DNA from: Malania oleifera | Lineage: Eukaryota; Streptophyta; Magnoliopsida; Santalales; Ximeniaceae | Reading direction: 5' to 3' | Length of the DNA: 64,000 bases | Assembly (NCBI RefSeq): GCF_029873635.1 | Contig: NC_080422.1 | Location: forward strand, 7,161,764-7,225,763 | In this document: piece by piece, positions 34,571-44,505 of the stretch | Position numbering within the stretch: position 1 is the stretch's first letter | How the letters are laid out: each line of letters starts with the position of its first letter | Notes under the pieces: model-generated | Told to the model about the DNA's origin: nothing | The model's database searches: none | What the model saw: the letters and a program-made list of their open reading frames with translations, nothing else | Position numbers and translations under genes: made by a program

Positions 34571-35150
34571 CCAGTAGTCCTGTCCTTGGAGTCATTCTCC
34601 ACGAATACCCCTCAATGAACTTCCTGTAGTATCTAGTAAGGCCAAGAAAGGAACGCAACTCCTTCATTGTCGTGGGGATCTTCCGTTCTTGAATCATCCT
34701 TACCTTCTCCATACCCCTCCAGATACGACCTTATTCAACGACTTGACCAAGGAATTTGTGGCTCCGCCGAGCGAAAGAGAAATTCTCCTTCTTCAAATCC
34801 AAACTGTTTCCCCTCAGCCTGTCGAACACCTTCCGTAGATGCTCTCCATGTTTCCTCTGAAACGACACCGATGCTCCCAACGGTGTTTTGGAAGGGCGAA
34901 CATATCCCGCTTCCACTTCATCAAGCTATTTCCCCAACTCTACTATCTCAAGAGGCGCAATCCGACATAGGCCTTTAGCAGGTGGTTTCACTCCTAATAA
35001 AAACTCGATCTCTTGCTCCACAGTCCGTCATGAAGGCAAATTTTGAGGCAGCTTATCCGGCAACACCTCCTTATCCTCATCCAACACCGCTTGGATGGTC
35101 GTAGGCTCCAGCTCTTGGCCTACTTCTTTGTCTACCACCACCGTGGCTAG
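34571..35150 (-). pseudogene. Gypsy-3 reverse transcriptase remnants fused across deletions
   Basis: Near 34830-34915 the early RT motif (GYVRPSKTPLGASVSFQRKH) runs directly into the late motif EHLRKVFDRLRGNSL. The palm with the YxDD box is therefore missing. Near 34600-34690, RSFLGLTRYYRKFIEGYSW joins directly to the integrase zinc region, so RNase H is missing too. Both joins are clean in sequence and look like deletions in a parent element. Confidence 0.88.
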
Positions 35151-35186
35151 ACGTGTCTGCTCACCTTAACCCAATCCTTCATTGAG

Positions 35187-35700
35187 TTATATGGCTGAAA
35201 GGGACTTCCCATCGTCTCCTTTCGTTGCAACGACTTGCACCATGCACGAGTGATCTCCCATCAGACATAGGGAACCAACCGAAGGCATCAGCACTGCCCT
35301 CGTCCCCATTAGGAACTCCTTTCCTAGAATGACTGGAGAGTCATCTAATGACACCGCTGTGAAATTCGCATGACCTTCCCACTGTCCAAGCTTTATAGCC
35401 ACTTGCTTGGCTACTCCCAGAGTAGGCTGGGCTACAGAGTTAACTGCTTTCATGCGTCCTGTATCCTTCTCTAAGGATAAGTTGAGTCTCCATGCTTCCA
35501 CCTGCGAAACAAAATTATAAGTAGCTCCCGTATCCACCATAGCACGAGTACTCTTCCCATTTATCCTCAAGTCCACAAACATTAACCCTCTTGCTCGTGT
35601 AACTTTCGGTGTTTTTGTCTGCTTTTCCAATGCGTTCACCAACTGCACTGAACCCACCCTCAAGGCATCATCCTCTTCCCCATCGTCTTCCACTGCCTGT
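35187..35700 (-). pseudogene. Gypsy-3 aspartic protease
   Basis: A clear retropepsin: STRAMVDTGATYNFVSQVEA with an intact DTG, then AVNSVAQPTLGVAKQVAIKL and the C-terminal DSPVILGKEFLMGTRAVLMP. It lies in one open frame with the end of gag (35187-36020). This is the best preserved domain of the element. Confidence 0.92.
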
Positions 35701-36785
35701 TCTACAATGGAAGCCTGTAAGGCATTAAGTGATGCTTTGTGAGGGCACTCAAAAACTCTATGAGGACCTCGACACAAGAAACACTCAATTTTACTCTTCC
35801 CCTTTCCATTGGGTGTGTTGAACCCGACCTCGACACAAGAAACACTCAATTTTACTCTTCCCCTTTCCATTGGGTGTGTTGAACCCTTGAGACGGCGAAG
35901 CTTCCTGTGAGGTTGATGATTTAGAGTCGGCTCCCCCACTCTTGGGTTTGCCATTCTTGAAAGACTTTTCACTGTTTCCCTCTCCGCTAAACCGTTTGGA
36001 CGAAGCAGTATCATCACCAACGTAGTCAGTCAAGCGCTCTGCAGCCGCTTGTGCAGTTGACAAGTCTTGAACCCTTTGCCTATGAAGTTCAGTTCTTGCC
36101 CATGATTTCATCCCCTATAGAAAATAGAACAACTTGTCCTTCTCCGACATATCCCGAATATCCAACATTAAAGCAGAAAATTGTTTCACATATTCACTTA
36201 TTGACCCGTATGCTTGAGATCTCTCAGTTTTCTCCTTGCGTTATACTCAACGTTCTCAGGAAATAATTGGGCCTTGAGCTCTCTTCTCAAGTCTGCCCAA
36301 CTATCAATTACACAGCTTCCATTTTCAATTTCTCTGTACTTGGTACGCCACCACAGTTTGGCATCACTAACCAAGTACATGGTCGTAGTATCCACCTTTG
36401 CCTGTTCTAAGGCCATCCTCACAATGCGAAAGTACTGCTCCACATCAAACAAGAAGTTCTCTAACTCCTTGGCATCTCGGGCACCCCCATACGTCCTGGG
36501 TTCTGGCACCTTGGTCTTACTAACTCCCGGAGTGTTGGAGTTTCCCATAGCAAGGACCATCACATTTACCTTTGCATCCAGATCTACCATCCGGGCTTGC
36601 AAAGTTTCCAAAGTGTGGCGAAAGTCCTCTGACATGTCACCTATCAAACCTGCTTGACGTTTTTGTGATCCCATCACTTCATCAACAAGTTCTCTCATCT
36701 AGGCCACCTCCATGGCCATAGTGTTGGTTGTTTCCTCAACTTGTGCTTCCAGCATGCTGATCCTCTCAGCATTGTTTGGTGCCAT
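35701..36785 (-). pseudogene. Gypsy-3 gag with 61-bp tandem duplication in the zinc knuckle
   Basis: The likely start is at 36785 (MAPNNAERISMLEAQVEET), with a TAG at about 36699 breaking the frame. The capsid region is recognisable from VPEPRTYGGARDAKELENFL to AELWW-type DAKLWWRTKYREIENGSC. The zinc knuckle ECFLCRGPHRVFECPH appears once fully. A 61-bp direct repeat (35765-35825 and 35826-35886) duplicates its start and shifts the frame. Confidence 0.9.
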
Positions 36786-36894
36786 GGTCACTTACCAAAG
36801 CTTCCCAAAATCCAACAAAGAAGGCAATCGAATTCACGTAGCAACTCAACCTTGGGCTCTCACCAAGTGTCACTGACTTGGCTCTGATACCAAA

Positions 36895-37415
36895 TGTCAC
36901 GATCCGACTCTTTTCACACCGTTGTCAAGGGCCGTGCGGCGCTAGCTAAAGCACTCTTGTTTAACTAGTCAGCCTATCATTTCCCAACATTCATCCACAA
37001 AGCACTTTCATTAACATTCATTCAGATGGCAGCGGAAATAATAATCAATTCATGAAAGTCATGGCAACCAAGTAGTAAACATTTAAGCAAACGTAATTCA
37101 TTAACAAATCCTCCGTTGACATGTTGAACTTAGCGAGGGAGGCAAGTAGGCTAAGTACGTTGACAATTGCTAGTGAGTTTTACAATGACTGATGAACACT
37201 CACCCTCCCCTAAAGAGGTTTTTATGTAATTATCATCCTGGCACTAGGAAACATCCAAGTGACCGAGGAGTCATACTGCCTTATTTGGCTTACAAAGACT
37301 CTACTAGCAGAAAATAACCCTACACTAGTATTTACATGATGGAAACCCATCCTAAGCACACGAGATAAGCGGTCACAGGCAAGCATAATGCCCTGAACAA
37401 GCTTAGCTCGTGACA
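36895..37415 (-). repeat. Gypsy-3 5' LTR
   Basis: 521 bp, partner of 33118-33639. The primer-binding site TTGGTATCAGAGCCA on the minus strand lies at about 36878-36893, next to the LTR. Confidence 0.93.
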
Positions 37416-37969
37416 CTTGCCTTAGAGTGGTGCTTGGAAAGCGTAGTTCAAAAATCTACTCCACTAGACTTGTAGAGAAACTCTCCTAGATCATCATGGG
37501 GGTTTCTGATCGTCAATTTGGCTAAAGATTGGGGATAAATTGAAGAGAGAGTGTGGATTTACCTTATCCCAAGAACGGTGTCTACGACGCTCTTACGATA
37601 AATCCACTCCGGTTAAAATGTCGGTGGCAGAGAATGGAACCCAGGGGTATTTTTCATTTTTTGATCGGCGCACATTTTACCTAGAAAATAGAGAAGAGAG
37701 GAAAAGAGTTTGAGGATAAAGAAATGGAGAGACAGAGAGACGCCTGAGTAATTTGTTGGGGGTTCCAGAAGAAGAAAAGAGATTGCAATAGCAATTTAAG
37801 GTTTGATTGCATTTAATACAATCAAAACTAACCATATTATATTATATACTTATATATATATATATATATATATATGCATATATATAGCCATCATATGACT
37901 TAATTTAATTTAACAATATTTAGTTAATTAATTGATTAATATTAATAATTTTTTTTTCGGGTTATTACA

Positions 37970-38449
37970 AGGGTGACAAAGGGCATGAATTGGACTTTAT
38001 TGGAGAAAGTTCGTTATATGTTGTCTAATGCTGGGTTGGACAAAATATTTGAGGCTGATGTTGCTACATATGTGTGTCATCTCATCAACCATCTACCACC
38101 ATTTGCGATTGGGGGAAAAACACCCTATGAGGTAAGGTCTGGAAAACCTTCTAATGACTATGATTCTTTACATGCATTTAGTAATGTTGCTTATTATCAT
38201 GTTAAAGAATCTAAGTTGGATCCAAGAGCCAAGAAAGAAATATTCTTGAGGATTAGTGCAGGAGTCAAAGGATATCGTCTTTGGTATCTAGAGAGGAAAA
38301 GAATGATTAAAAACAGAGATGTGACTTTTGATGAACTTGTGATGATAAAGAAAACAATACGTATGGAGTCACCAGTTGAAGAAAAGACCAATGGTACTCA
38401 ACAACAGGTGGAGGTTGAGATAATTTTGAGAGACCCAGTCAGAAATTAG
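37970..38449 (+). pseudogene. Copia-1 integrase, second part
   Basis: It resumes the integrase directly after Gypsy-1 at the residues following PQQN, with MNWTLLEKVRYMLSNAGLDK and its conserved region around the catalytic Glu (Glu itself altered). It goes on to PFAIGGKTPYEVRSGKPSND and HAFSNVAYYHVKESKLDPRA. The C-terminal linker ends at a stop at 38447-38449. Confidence 0.9.
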
Positions 38450-39990
38450 GCTACACAATGTAACTCTCTAGTTACAGTGGAGAACAGTGTATAAGAAAAG
38501 GATATTTCAATCTAAGAATCTTCACATCAACAATAATCAATTGCTTCTCATAATCCAAGAAGAGAAATTCGAAAACATACTCGGTATGTTGACATGGTAG
38601 CCTATGCACTTCTAGTGTAAATGATGATGTTCCTTGCAATTTCAATAAAGCAGTGAGGAACTTTGAATCAAGCAAATGGAAAAGAATGATGAATGAAGAA
38701 ATACAGTCTCTTCATAAGAATCATACTTGGGAATGATCTTGAACTAGTTCAACTTGATGTAAAAACTGTATTTTTACATGGTGATTAGAAGAGGAAATCT
38801 ATATGACTCAGTCAAATGGATTTAAGGTTGCTGGAAAAGAAAATTGGGTATGCAAACTAGGAAAGTCGTTGTATGGTTTAAAACAACCTCTAAGACAATG
38901 GTACAAATGATTTCATCAGTTTATGATTGGTCACATGAACATTAGAAATAAACATGATCATTGTGTTTATTTTTGCAGACTACAAAATGGATCTTTTATA
39001 TATTTACTCTTGGATGTTGATGATATGTTGATAGCTTTAAAGAACGGGGAAGAAAACAAAAAAACTGAAAGGTCAGTTAAATTAAGAATTCATGATGAAA
39101 GATTTTGGTGAAGTAAAGAAGATACTTGACATGGAGATATGCAGAGACTGAGTGAGAGGGAGAGTTAGTTTGACTCAAATTCAGTATTTGAAGAAGGTAG
39201 TGCAAAGTTTTGGCATATCTGAACAGTTAAAACTAGTTAGCACTCCGTTTGCTCCTCATTTCAAACTTAGTGCATTTTTATCTCCTAATTTAGATGAGGA
39301 ACGTAAGCGCCGCAAGTTCCTTATGCAAATGCAGTTGGTAGTCTAATGTATGCAATGGTTTGTACAAGACTTAATATTTCACAAGCTGTTAGTGTGGTGA
39401 ACAGGAATGTGCATGATCCGAGTAAAGGACATTGGCAAGCTGTGAAATGGAATTTGTGATACATTATGAATAATATTGATGTTGGTATAGTATTTGAGAA
39501 AAATAGTACTATTGATCAATATGTTGTTGGATATGTGGATTCTAATTTTGCAGGTGATTTAAATAAACGTCGATCAACTATTGGATATGTATTTTCATTT
39601 TCTAATGTTCCAGTGAGTTGGAGGTCTACCTTACAGTCTACTATTGCTTTGTCTGCAACAGAAGTAGAGTACATGACAGCTTTAGAGGCTGTTAAGGAAG
39701 CAATTTGGTTGAAGGGTTTACTTAAAAATTTGGGAGTTATTCAGAAGCACATTACTGTGTTCTGTGATAGTTAGAATGCTATTTATTTGACAAAAAACTA
39801 AGTATACCATGCACGAACGAAGCACATTGACGTTCGATTTCACTTTATGCGGGACATAATTAATGAAGACAATATACTTCTTTATAAGATTGCTACAGCT
39901 AAGAATCCCGCAGATATGTTGACCAAAGTTGTGACGACAATCAAGTTCAAACATTGTTTGGACTTAATCAATATCCTGCAAGTCTAAATA
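38450..39990 (+). pseudogene. Copia-1 reverse transcriptase and RNase H
   Basis: Broken frames give RT in order: FESSKWKRMMNEEIQSLHKN, a deletion to LVQLDVKTVFLHG-like text near 38740, KSLYGLKQPLRQWYK near 38870 and the catalytic box as LLLDVDDMLIA. In that box the Tyr of YVDD is Asp but both aspartates remain. After frameshifts near 39110-39150 and 39343, RNase H follows with VGYVDSNFAGDLNKRRSTIG, ALSATEVEYMTALEAVKEAI and TVFCDS. It ends with the NPADMLTK-type motif near 39910. Confidence 0.9.
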
Positions 39991-40074
39991 CTTTTAGAAG
40001 GCATCAATGATGTGGAACTCTAGAGAATGTTTGTGACTAAAAAATTTGTTGAATTTATCATTAAAGTGAAAATT

Positions 40075-40439
40075 TGTTGGTTTTTAGTCCCACATCGATG
40101 GGAAGGCTTTTCTAGCTCGAGGGTATATGAGGAGCTTCCCTCACCTTTTGTACAAAACACCTCTCATTTTGTAGAGTTAAAAATAGTATTTGTACTCTAG
40201 GATATTTTTAACTACTATTAGTAATTTGAAATTTGCTTAAGTTGTAATTTTCTATAAATAGTGAATTTATCGTCGACACCCGGTGACGTCGGTAATTCTT
40301 TGCCGAACCTCGTAAATTATTGTGTTGTTCCTTATTACTATTTTTTATTATTAGTTTTTGTATTGCTCTATTTTGATTATATATTCAATAGCAATAATTG
40401 TAATATTGGTGTTTCGCACAAATAGAGTGTCGAACAACA
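40075..40439 (+). repeat. Copia-1 3' LTR
   Basis: 365 bp, partner of 6012-6398, starting TGTTGGTTTTTAGTCCCACA and ending CGAACAACA, followed by the duplication ATAAT. Shared landmarks include GAGGAGCTTCCCTCACC and ATTTTGTAGAGTTA. The divergence from the 5' LTR is clearly visible, consistent with great age. Confidence 0.93.
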
Positions 40440-40444
40440 ATAAT

Positions 40445-41301
40445 TATTTGTATTAAATTTTGTTTATCCACTTAATAGAAGGACCAGGTCACTGAGCCAC
40501 TAACTTATGTGGATTTTGACAAAAAATGAATAGCAAACTCATTCCCTAACACACAATACAAATAAATTTTTCAACATGATTTAATAGAATTAAAAGATTG
40601 TGATGTGAAAAATAAAATAAAAATAGACCTAAAATAACTTGAAATTTAGTCAAGAAAAATTTAATAATTCTTAATTTAATCAACGCTGATAAGATGAATT
40701 GGTGAAAAAAATTCCATATGACCAACCTTACCTAATACGACTAAAAGCTTGTTATTGTTGTATAATTTAATAGAATTATTTGCACAACGTTACTTGTTTG
40801 AAAATTACTGTAGTTATAATTATTAAATAAATTAAAGCAAAAATACATACAAAGAACCATAATTCTCACTAAATTGTGGTAAAGATTCTGATCTTGCAAA
40901 CACACTTTCCCGGCATCCCTATTTAAGCTCAGAAGCAAATCAACCACTGCACATGTTACAAGAAACCCAAGGCAAATTGAAAATTAATTCCTTGTAATCA
41001 ACATTGCAAACAATAAAAGGTTTTTTTAAAAAAAGAAAAAAAATATATTATAAATGCCCTCTGCACAATTTGCCCTTGCTACCATCAAACTCTGAGCAAA
41101 CAAAATGAAAATCTAGTGGTTTGCTGGATTGTACATATAATACCAACTCCCTTGGTTTCTGATAAGCAAGCAGCAAAAGTATCAACCAGAAAGCTCGAGT
41201 TGAATCCAAGAACCGAAGGAGCTTGGTCCCTTTGCATGATCATGCTAACCGAGTCCGAGTAATTTAAGGTTACAAAATTCTCAGAACTGTTAGGTAGGGG
41301 G
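40445..41301. other. AT-rich stretch between Copia-1 and the bZIP stop codon; likely includes bZIP 3' UTR
   Basis: I find no element ends or independent gene. Bases left of 41302 should hold the bZIP 3' untranslated region, but I cannot point to a clear poly-A signal. A short acceptor-like site and open stretch on the minus strand at about 40870-40947 was looked at and not called as an exon. Confidence 0.5.
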
Positions 41302-41370
41302 TTAACTTGGCTCAACCCGGTCTGAAACCACTTCTCCTGAGTGTTCTAATTCTGCATTATTTAGCTTATC
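41302..41370 (-). CDS. bZIP last exon found (C-terminal end)
   Basis: The acceptor TTTTTGCAG precedes GATAAGCTAAAT. The frame reads DKLNNAELEHSGEVVSDRVE and two more residues before TAA at 41302-41304. Family proteins usually run about 50 residues further, to a Leu-Leu-Asp..Ala-Val-Ala-Ala end. In another frame just past this stop the DNA reads NPLPNSSENFV and SDSVSMIMQRD, which resembles that missing tail (STENFLSRVNNSDSV-type). I infer a frameshift near the stop, or an alternative splice, but cannot prove it here. Confidence 0.75.
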   Translation of the reverse strand, partial: DKLNNAELEHSGEVVSDRVEPS

Positions 41371-41780
41371 CTGCAAAAACAAAGACACGTTAGCTTTAGT
41401 TTTTAAATGATTACAAATCCATGCTTAGGATGAGAAGAGGCAAGAATATCCCAAGCTCCCAGCATGCCCATTCAGATCCACCATCATAATTTTCAATATC
41501 CCACCAGTTCAAAAAACTATAGTATAGCCAAACCTGCTTTGTTGGTTGGCAAAAATTTGTTGGACAGTGTACACCACTATGAACCAAAGCAATGAAACCC
41601 TGACTTCTGAAAACTTGAGCTGAGTTGAGGATGTGCGCGTGTATGTAAGCATCAAGAACATAAATCATCGAAGAGGTATGATGAATCCAAAGAACGACTC
41701 TTTTTTGGGTTTTCTACACATATACTTGATATTGACATATTCAACTCCAAAACAAAAAACATATTAACTGTACTAAGGTG

Positions 41781-41892
41781 GTGTTTGGGAGCATGAATTT
41801 CAGGACTAGGATTTAGATTTGTGTGGATCTGGTAGAAACTCACTACATTTTTATACAGGGTAAGAGTATAATTCCATGCTCCCAAATGCACG
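41781..41892. mobile_element. Short MITE in bZIP last intron
   Basis: Terminal inverted repeats GTGTTTGGGAGCATG (41781-41795) and CATGCTCCCAAATGCAC (41876-41892) enclose about 80 bp of non-coding DNA. Size and ends resemble non-autonomous DNA transposons common in plant introns. The superfamily is not certain, as no clear target duplication is visible. Confidence 0.7.
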
Positions 41893-42092
41893 GTAAGAGT
41901 TTTGTTAAGACAAGATCAAAATTTTATTGGGTGAGAAGGAAAGAAACACAGGTTAGGAAAGGGCAGGCCATGCTCTTAAAGGGGGGAAGAAATACAATAA
42001 AATTATGAGCACTTGATAAGAAATCCCAATTTCAAAGCCTGTACCTTAATATAACTAGTCATTGAAGTGCCTCATTTGTGGCTAATTCTTCT

Positions 42093-42280
42093 TGAAAGAA
42101 GAAACGATTGAAAATATTTTCTTCATTATTTTGTTCATATGTACAATCAAATATATAATACGATTACCTATTCTAAACAAGGAAACAATTTCATACTGAA
42201 TAATATCAAATCCCCCATAATTACCCACTTTCCTAATTTGTATATTATTTACAAAGATACTTGGGATTGACATTCTAACA
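42093..42280 (-). repeat. Copia-4 3' LTR
   Basis: 188 bp, plus-strand ends TGAAAGAAG and TTCTAACA. The polypurine tract is immediately inside (42281 onward, CTCCCCCTCAAG on the plus strand). It differs from the 5' LTR at three bases. Confidence 0.95.
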
Positions 42281-42287
42281 CTCCCCC

Positions 42288-43508
42288 TCAAGTTGGATCA
42301 TAAATATTAATCATCTCCAACTTGCTAATAAGATCATCAAAGCTCTGTCGTCCCAACCCTTTAATGAGAATATCTGCAGTTTGTTCCTTGGTTGGTACAT
42401 AAGTCATACATATAATTCCTTCTTCAATTTTTTCTTTGATGAAGTGTCTGTCTATCTCCACATGTTTAGTCCTGTCATGTTGAACTGGATTAAGAGAGAT
42501 GCTGATAGCTGCCTTATTGTCACTGTAGAGTTTGATAGGAAAGTTCACCGCTACCCGTAATTCCTCCAATAGTTTTCGTAACCACAATCCTTCACATATC
42601 CCTTGAGCGACTTGGGCGACTGCCCTAAATTCAGCTTCAGCACTACTACGAGCCACCACATTCTGTTTTTTGCTTCTCCAAGTTACGAGATTTACCCAGA
42701 CGAATGTACAATATCCTGTGGTGGACCTTCTATCTTCTACTGATCCTGTCCAATCTGCATCTGTAAAGATCTCTACTTCCTTGCTTTCACATTTCTTAAA
42801 GAAGAGTCCTCTTCCCGGGGATCCCTTGAGATATCTAAGGATCTTGTATACAGCATCTAAGTGAACTTCCTTTAATGAATGCATGTGTTGACTTACTACA
42901 CTGACTGCAAATGCAATATCTGGTCTAGTATGTGATAGGTAGATCAGCTTGCCAACCAATCTCTGATACCTCTCTTTTTCTACTGGTTTTCCACAATCTT
43001 CAACCCTCTTTACTGTTTCTATCGGGGTTTCGCTGGGTTTGCATCCTAGCATGTCAGTTTCAACTAGGAGGTCGGTAACATACTTTTGCTGAGAGACACT
43101 AATTCCCTTTTTCGTTCTTGCCACTTCCATGCCCAAAAAATACCGCATCTGTCCCAAGTCTTTAACTTCAAATTCAGTAGCCAGAACCTTCTTCAATCTC
43201 TCCATTTCTACAGTATCATCACCAGTAAGGATTATATCATCAACATATACTATTAGAATTGTTCTCTTACCTCCTTCATACAGTTGGAAGAATAGCGTAT
43301 GGTCTGATTGCCCTTGCCGATACCCTTGATTCTGTAGTACCTTTGCGAATCTATCGAACCACGCTCTAAGAGATTGTTTGAGGCCATATAACGATTTCTT
43401 CAGTTTACACACTCTGTTTTCTTCACCTGTTCTACTGAATCCTAATGGTATAGTCATGTAAACTTTCTCTTCTAATTCTCCATTTAAGAAAGCATTTTTA
43501 ATATTAAG
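42288..43508 (-). pseudogene. Copia-4 reverse transcriptase and RNase H
   Basis: A long open frame of 389 codons runs from 43457, with an in-frame TAG about 15 codons upstream (43488-43490, LQ-stop-LNIKNAFLNG). It has LKKSLYGLKQSLRAWFDRFA, the catalytic LIVYVDDIILTGDD with both Asp, and VKDLGQMRYFLGMEVARTKK. RNase H follows with IFTDADWTGSVEDRRSTTGY, VARSSAEAEFRAVAQ, LYSDNKAAISISLNPVQHDR, KHVEIDRHFIKEKIEEG and EQTADILIKGL. Apart from the stop the domains look complete and conserved. Confidence 0.93.
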
Positions 43509-44505
43509 CTATTGTAGTGGCCAATCTAAATTGGCTGCCAGGGACAAGAGAACCTGAACTGTATTTAAATTTGCCACTGGTGCAAATGTCTCAGTATAGT
43601 CAATGTCGTAGGTCTGTGTAAAGCCTTTTGCAACAAGTCTGGTTTTATATCTTTCAACTGTTTCATCAGATTTATATTTCACTGTGAAGACCCATTTACA
43701 ACCCACTGGCTTCTTCCCTTTCAGTAGATCTGTTAACTTCCAAGTTCCATTTTTTTCTAGGGCTCGCATTTCTTCCATGACTGCCTCTCTCCATTCTGGT
43801 ATTTCTAGAGCTTCCTGAATGTTTTTTGACATTTTCATCCTATCAAGGTTAGAGACAAATGCACGATATCCTGTAGACAAACTTTTATAAGACATATATT
43901 TCGACAAAGGGTATTGAGTACATGACCTGGTTTATTTTTTGATTGCAATAGGTAAGTTGATATCATCAGGTGCAGGATTATCAGAGGAAGACTCAATTAC
44001 CAGATCGGGATAAGGCAAGGGCTCATGGTTATTCGGAGCCATCACCGGTTCCAATGCTCTTGGTGCCTCAGGTATAAGATTCTCCCTCTCCTTTGTTTTC
44101 GGCTTTCTTGAGTAAACCAATATGTCTACGTTGTTTTGCTCTCCTGCATCTCCCCCTGAGGGTAAGTGTTCAGTTGTGTTTGGCAAGTTGGGAAGTAATG
44201 CAATGGAAGGCTCAATAGATGGGTCAGGGAATGAAGTAACTGGAGTAACCGCAGATTTAGTAGTAAAAAGATCAAAGAACCGATCTTCACTCCATTTCTC
44301 CCCCTGAAGAGAGGGCTTTGGGAAATAAGGAGTGGTTTCAAAGAAGGTGACATCAAGACTAACGAACAATCGTTTTGAGACCGGATCATAGTATTTGTAG
44401 CCTTTCCGGGTAGGTGAAAAACCAACGGAATGCACATTTAATGGCACGAGGATCCAATTTATCGCAATGGTGTGCATGGACATGAACAAAAGCAGTACAA
44501 CCAAA
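43509..44505 (-). pseudogene. Copia-4 RT start, linker and integrase C terminus
   Basis: The RT N terminus is at 43907-43509 (WREAVMEEMRALEKNGTWKL, VERYKTRLVAKGFTQTYDID, ETFAPVANLNTVQVLL). A TAA at about 43926 interrupts the link to the integrase tail and variable region (44504-43932). That region has GYKYYDPVSKRLFVSLDVTF and a Pro/Ser/Glu-rich linker. A frameshift near 44420 separates this from the integrase core. Confidence 0.9.

Larger units (their letters stand above)
33118..37415 (-). mobile_element. Gypsy-3: chromodomain gypsy element with deleted RT/RNase H
   Basis: LTRs of 522 and 521 bp (33118-33639 and 36895-37415) start TGTCACG and end CGTGACA. They differ at only a small share of positions and flank a 3.25-kb internal domain. 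A polypurine tract (minus, AAGTGGGGGAGAA) borders the 3' LTR and a TTGGTATCAGAGCC primer-binding site borders the 5' LTR. The flanks CTAG (33114-33117) and CTTG (37416-37419) are compatible with an imperfect, short target duplication. Gag, protease, integrase and chromodomain remain. Most of RT and RNase H is deleted. Confidence 0.93.
22250..37969 (-). mobile_element. Gypsy-1: gypsy element nested in Copia-1 integrase
   Basis: The element is bounded by TGTAACGCCCC (22250) and GGGTTATTACA (37969) with perfect duplication AGGGT (22245-22249 and 37970-37974). LTRs of about 2.48 kb, without their own inserts, flank a 4387-bp internal domain on the minus strand: gag, zinc knuckles, protease, RT, RNase H and a truncated integrase. 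Solo LTR C lies in the 3' LTR and Gypsy-3 in the 5' LTR. Removing Gypsy-1 restores the integrase reading frame of Copia-1 exactly. Confidence 0.95.
31240..37969 (-). repeat. Gypsy-1 5' LTR (contains Gypsy-3)
   Basis: It is the partner of 22250-26852. It starts on the plus strand TATAACGCCCC (first G of TG lost) and ends GGTTATTACA. The primer-binding site, TGGTATTAGAGCC on the minus strand, lies at about 31225-31238. Gypsy-3 splits it at 33117/37416. It has the five-unit 25-bp minisatellite at 32434-32558 and an AT microsatellite near 37852-37873. Confidence 0.92.
6012..40439 (+). mobile_element. Copia-1: outer Ty1/copia element split by two large nested insertions
   Basis: Related LTRs at 6012-6398 and 40075-40439 are flanked by the same 5-bp duplication ATAAT (6007-6011 and 40440-40444), which proves a single integration. 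The internal domain is in three pieces on the plus strand: gag (6399-7275), late gag to integrase (21125-22249) and integrase to RNase H (37970-40074). The gaps are filled by Copia-2 and Gypsy-1. Without the inserts the element is about 4849 bp, a normal copia length. The two LTRs differ visibly by substitutions and small indels, which marks this as the oldest insertion of the nest. Confidence 0.95.

Noticed and set aside
33118..37415. Perfect 5-bp target duplication for Gypsy-3
   Set aside because: The flanks read CCTAG and CTTGC. Only CTAG/CTTG can be matched, with one mismatch, so I do not claim a clean duplication.
40741..40947. Minus-strand open stretch with an acceptor-like site (GTGCAG) that might be another bZIP exon
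   Set aside because: Its weak resemblance to the family C-terminal end does not hold over more than a few residues, and no matching donor or phase with 41302-41370 could be shown.
41085..41315. Open frame next to the bZIP stop as a separate gene
   Set aside because: It overlaps the last exon in another frame and resembles the lost tail of the same protein, so it is reported as a possible frameshift and not as a gene.
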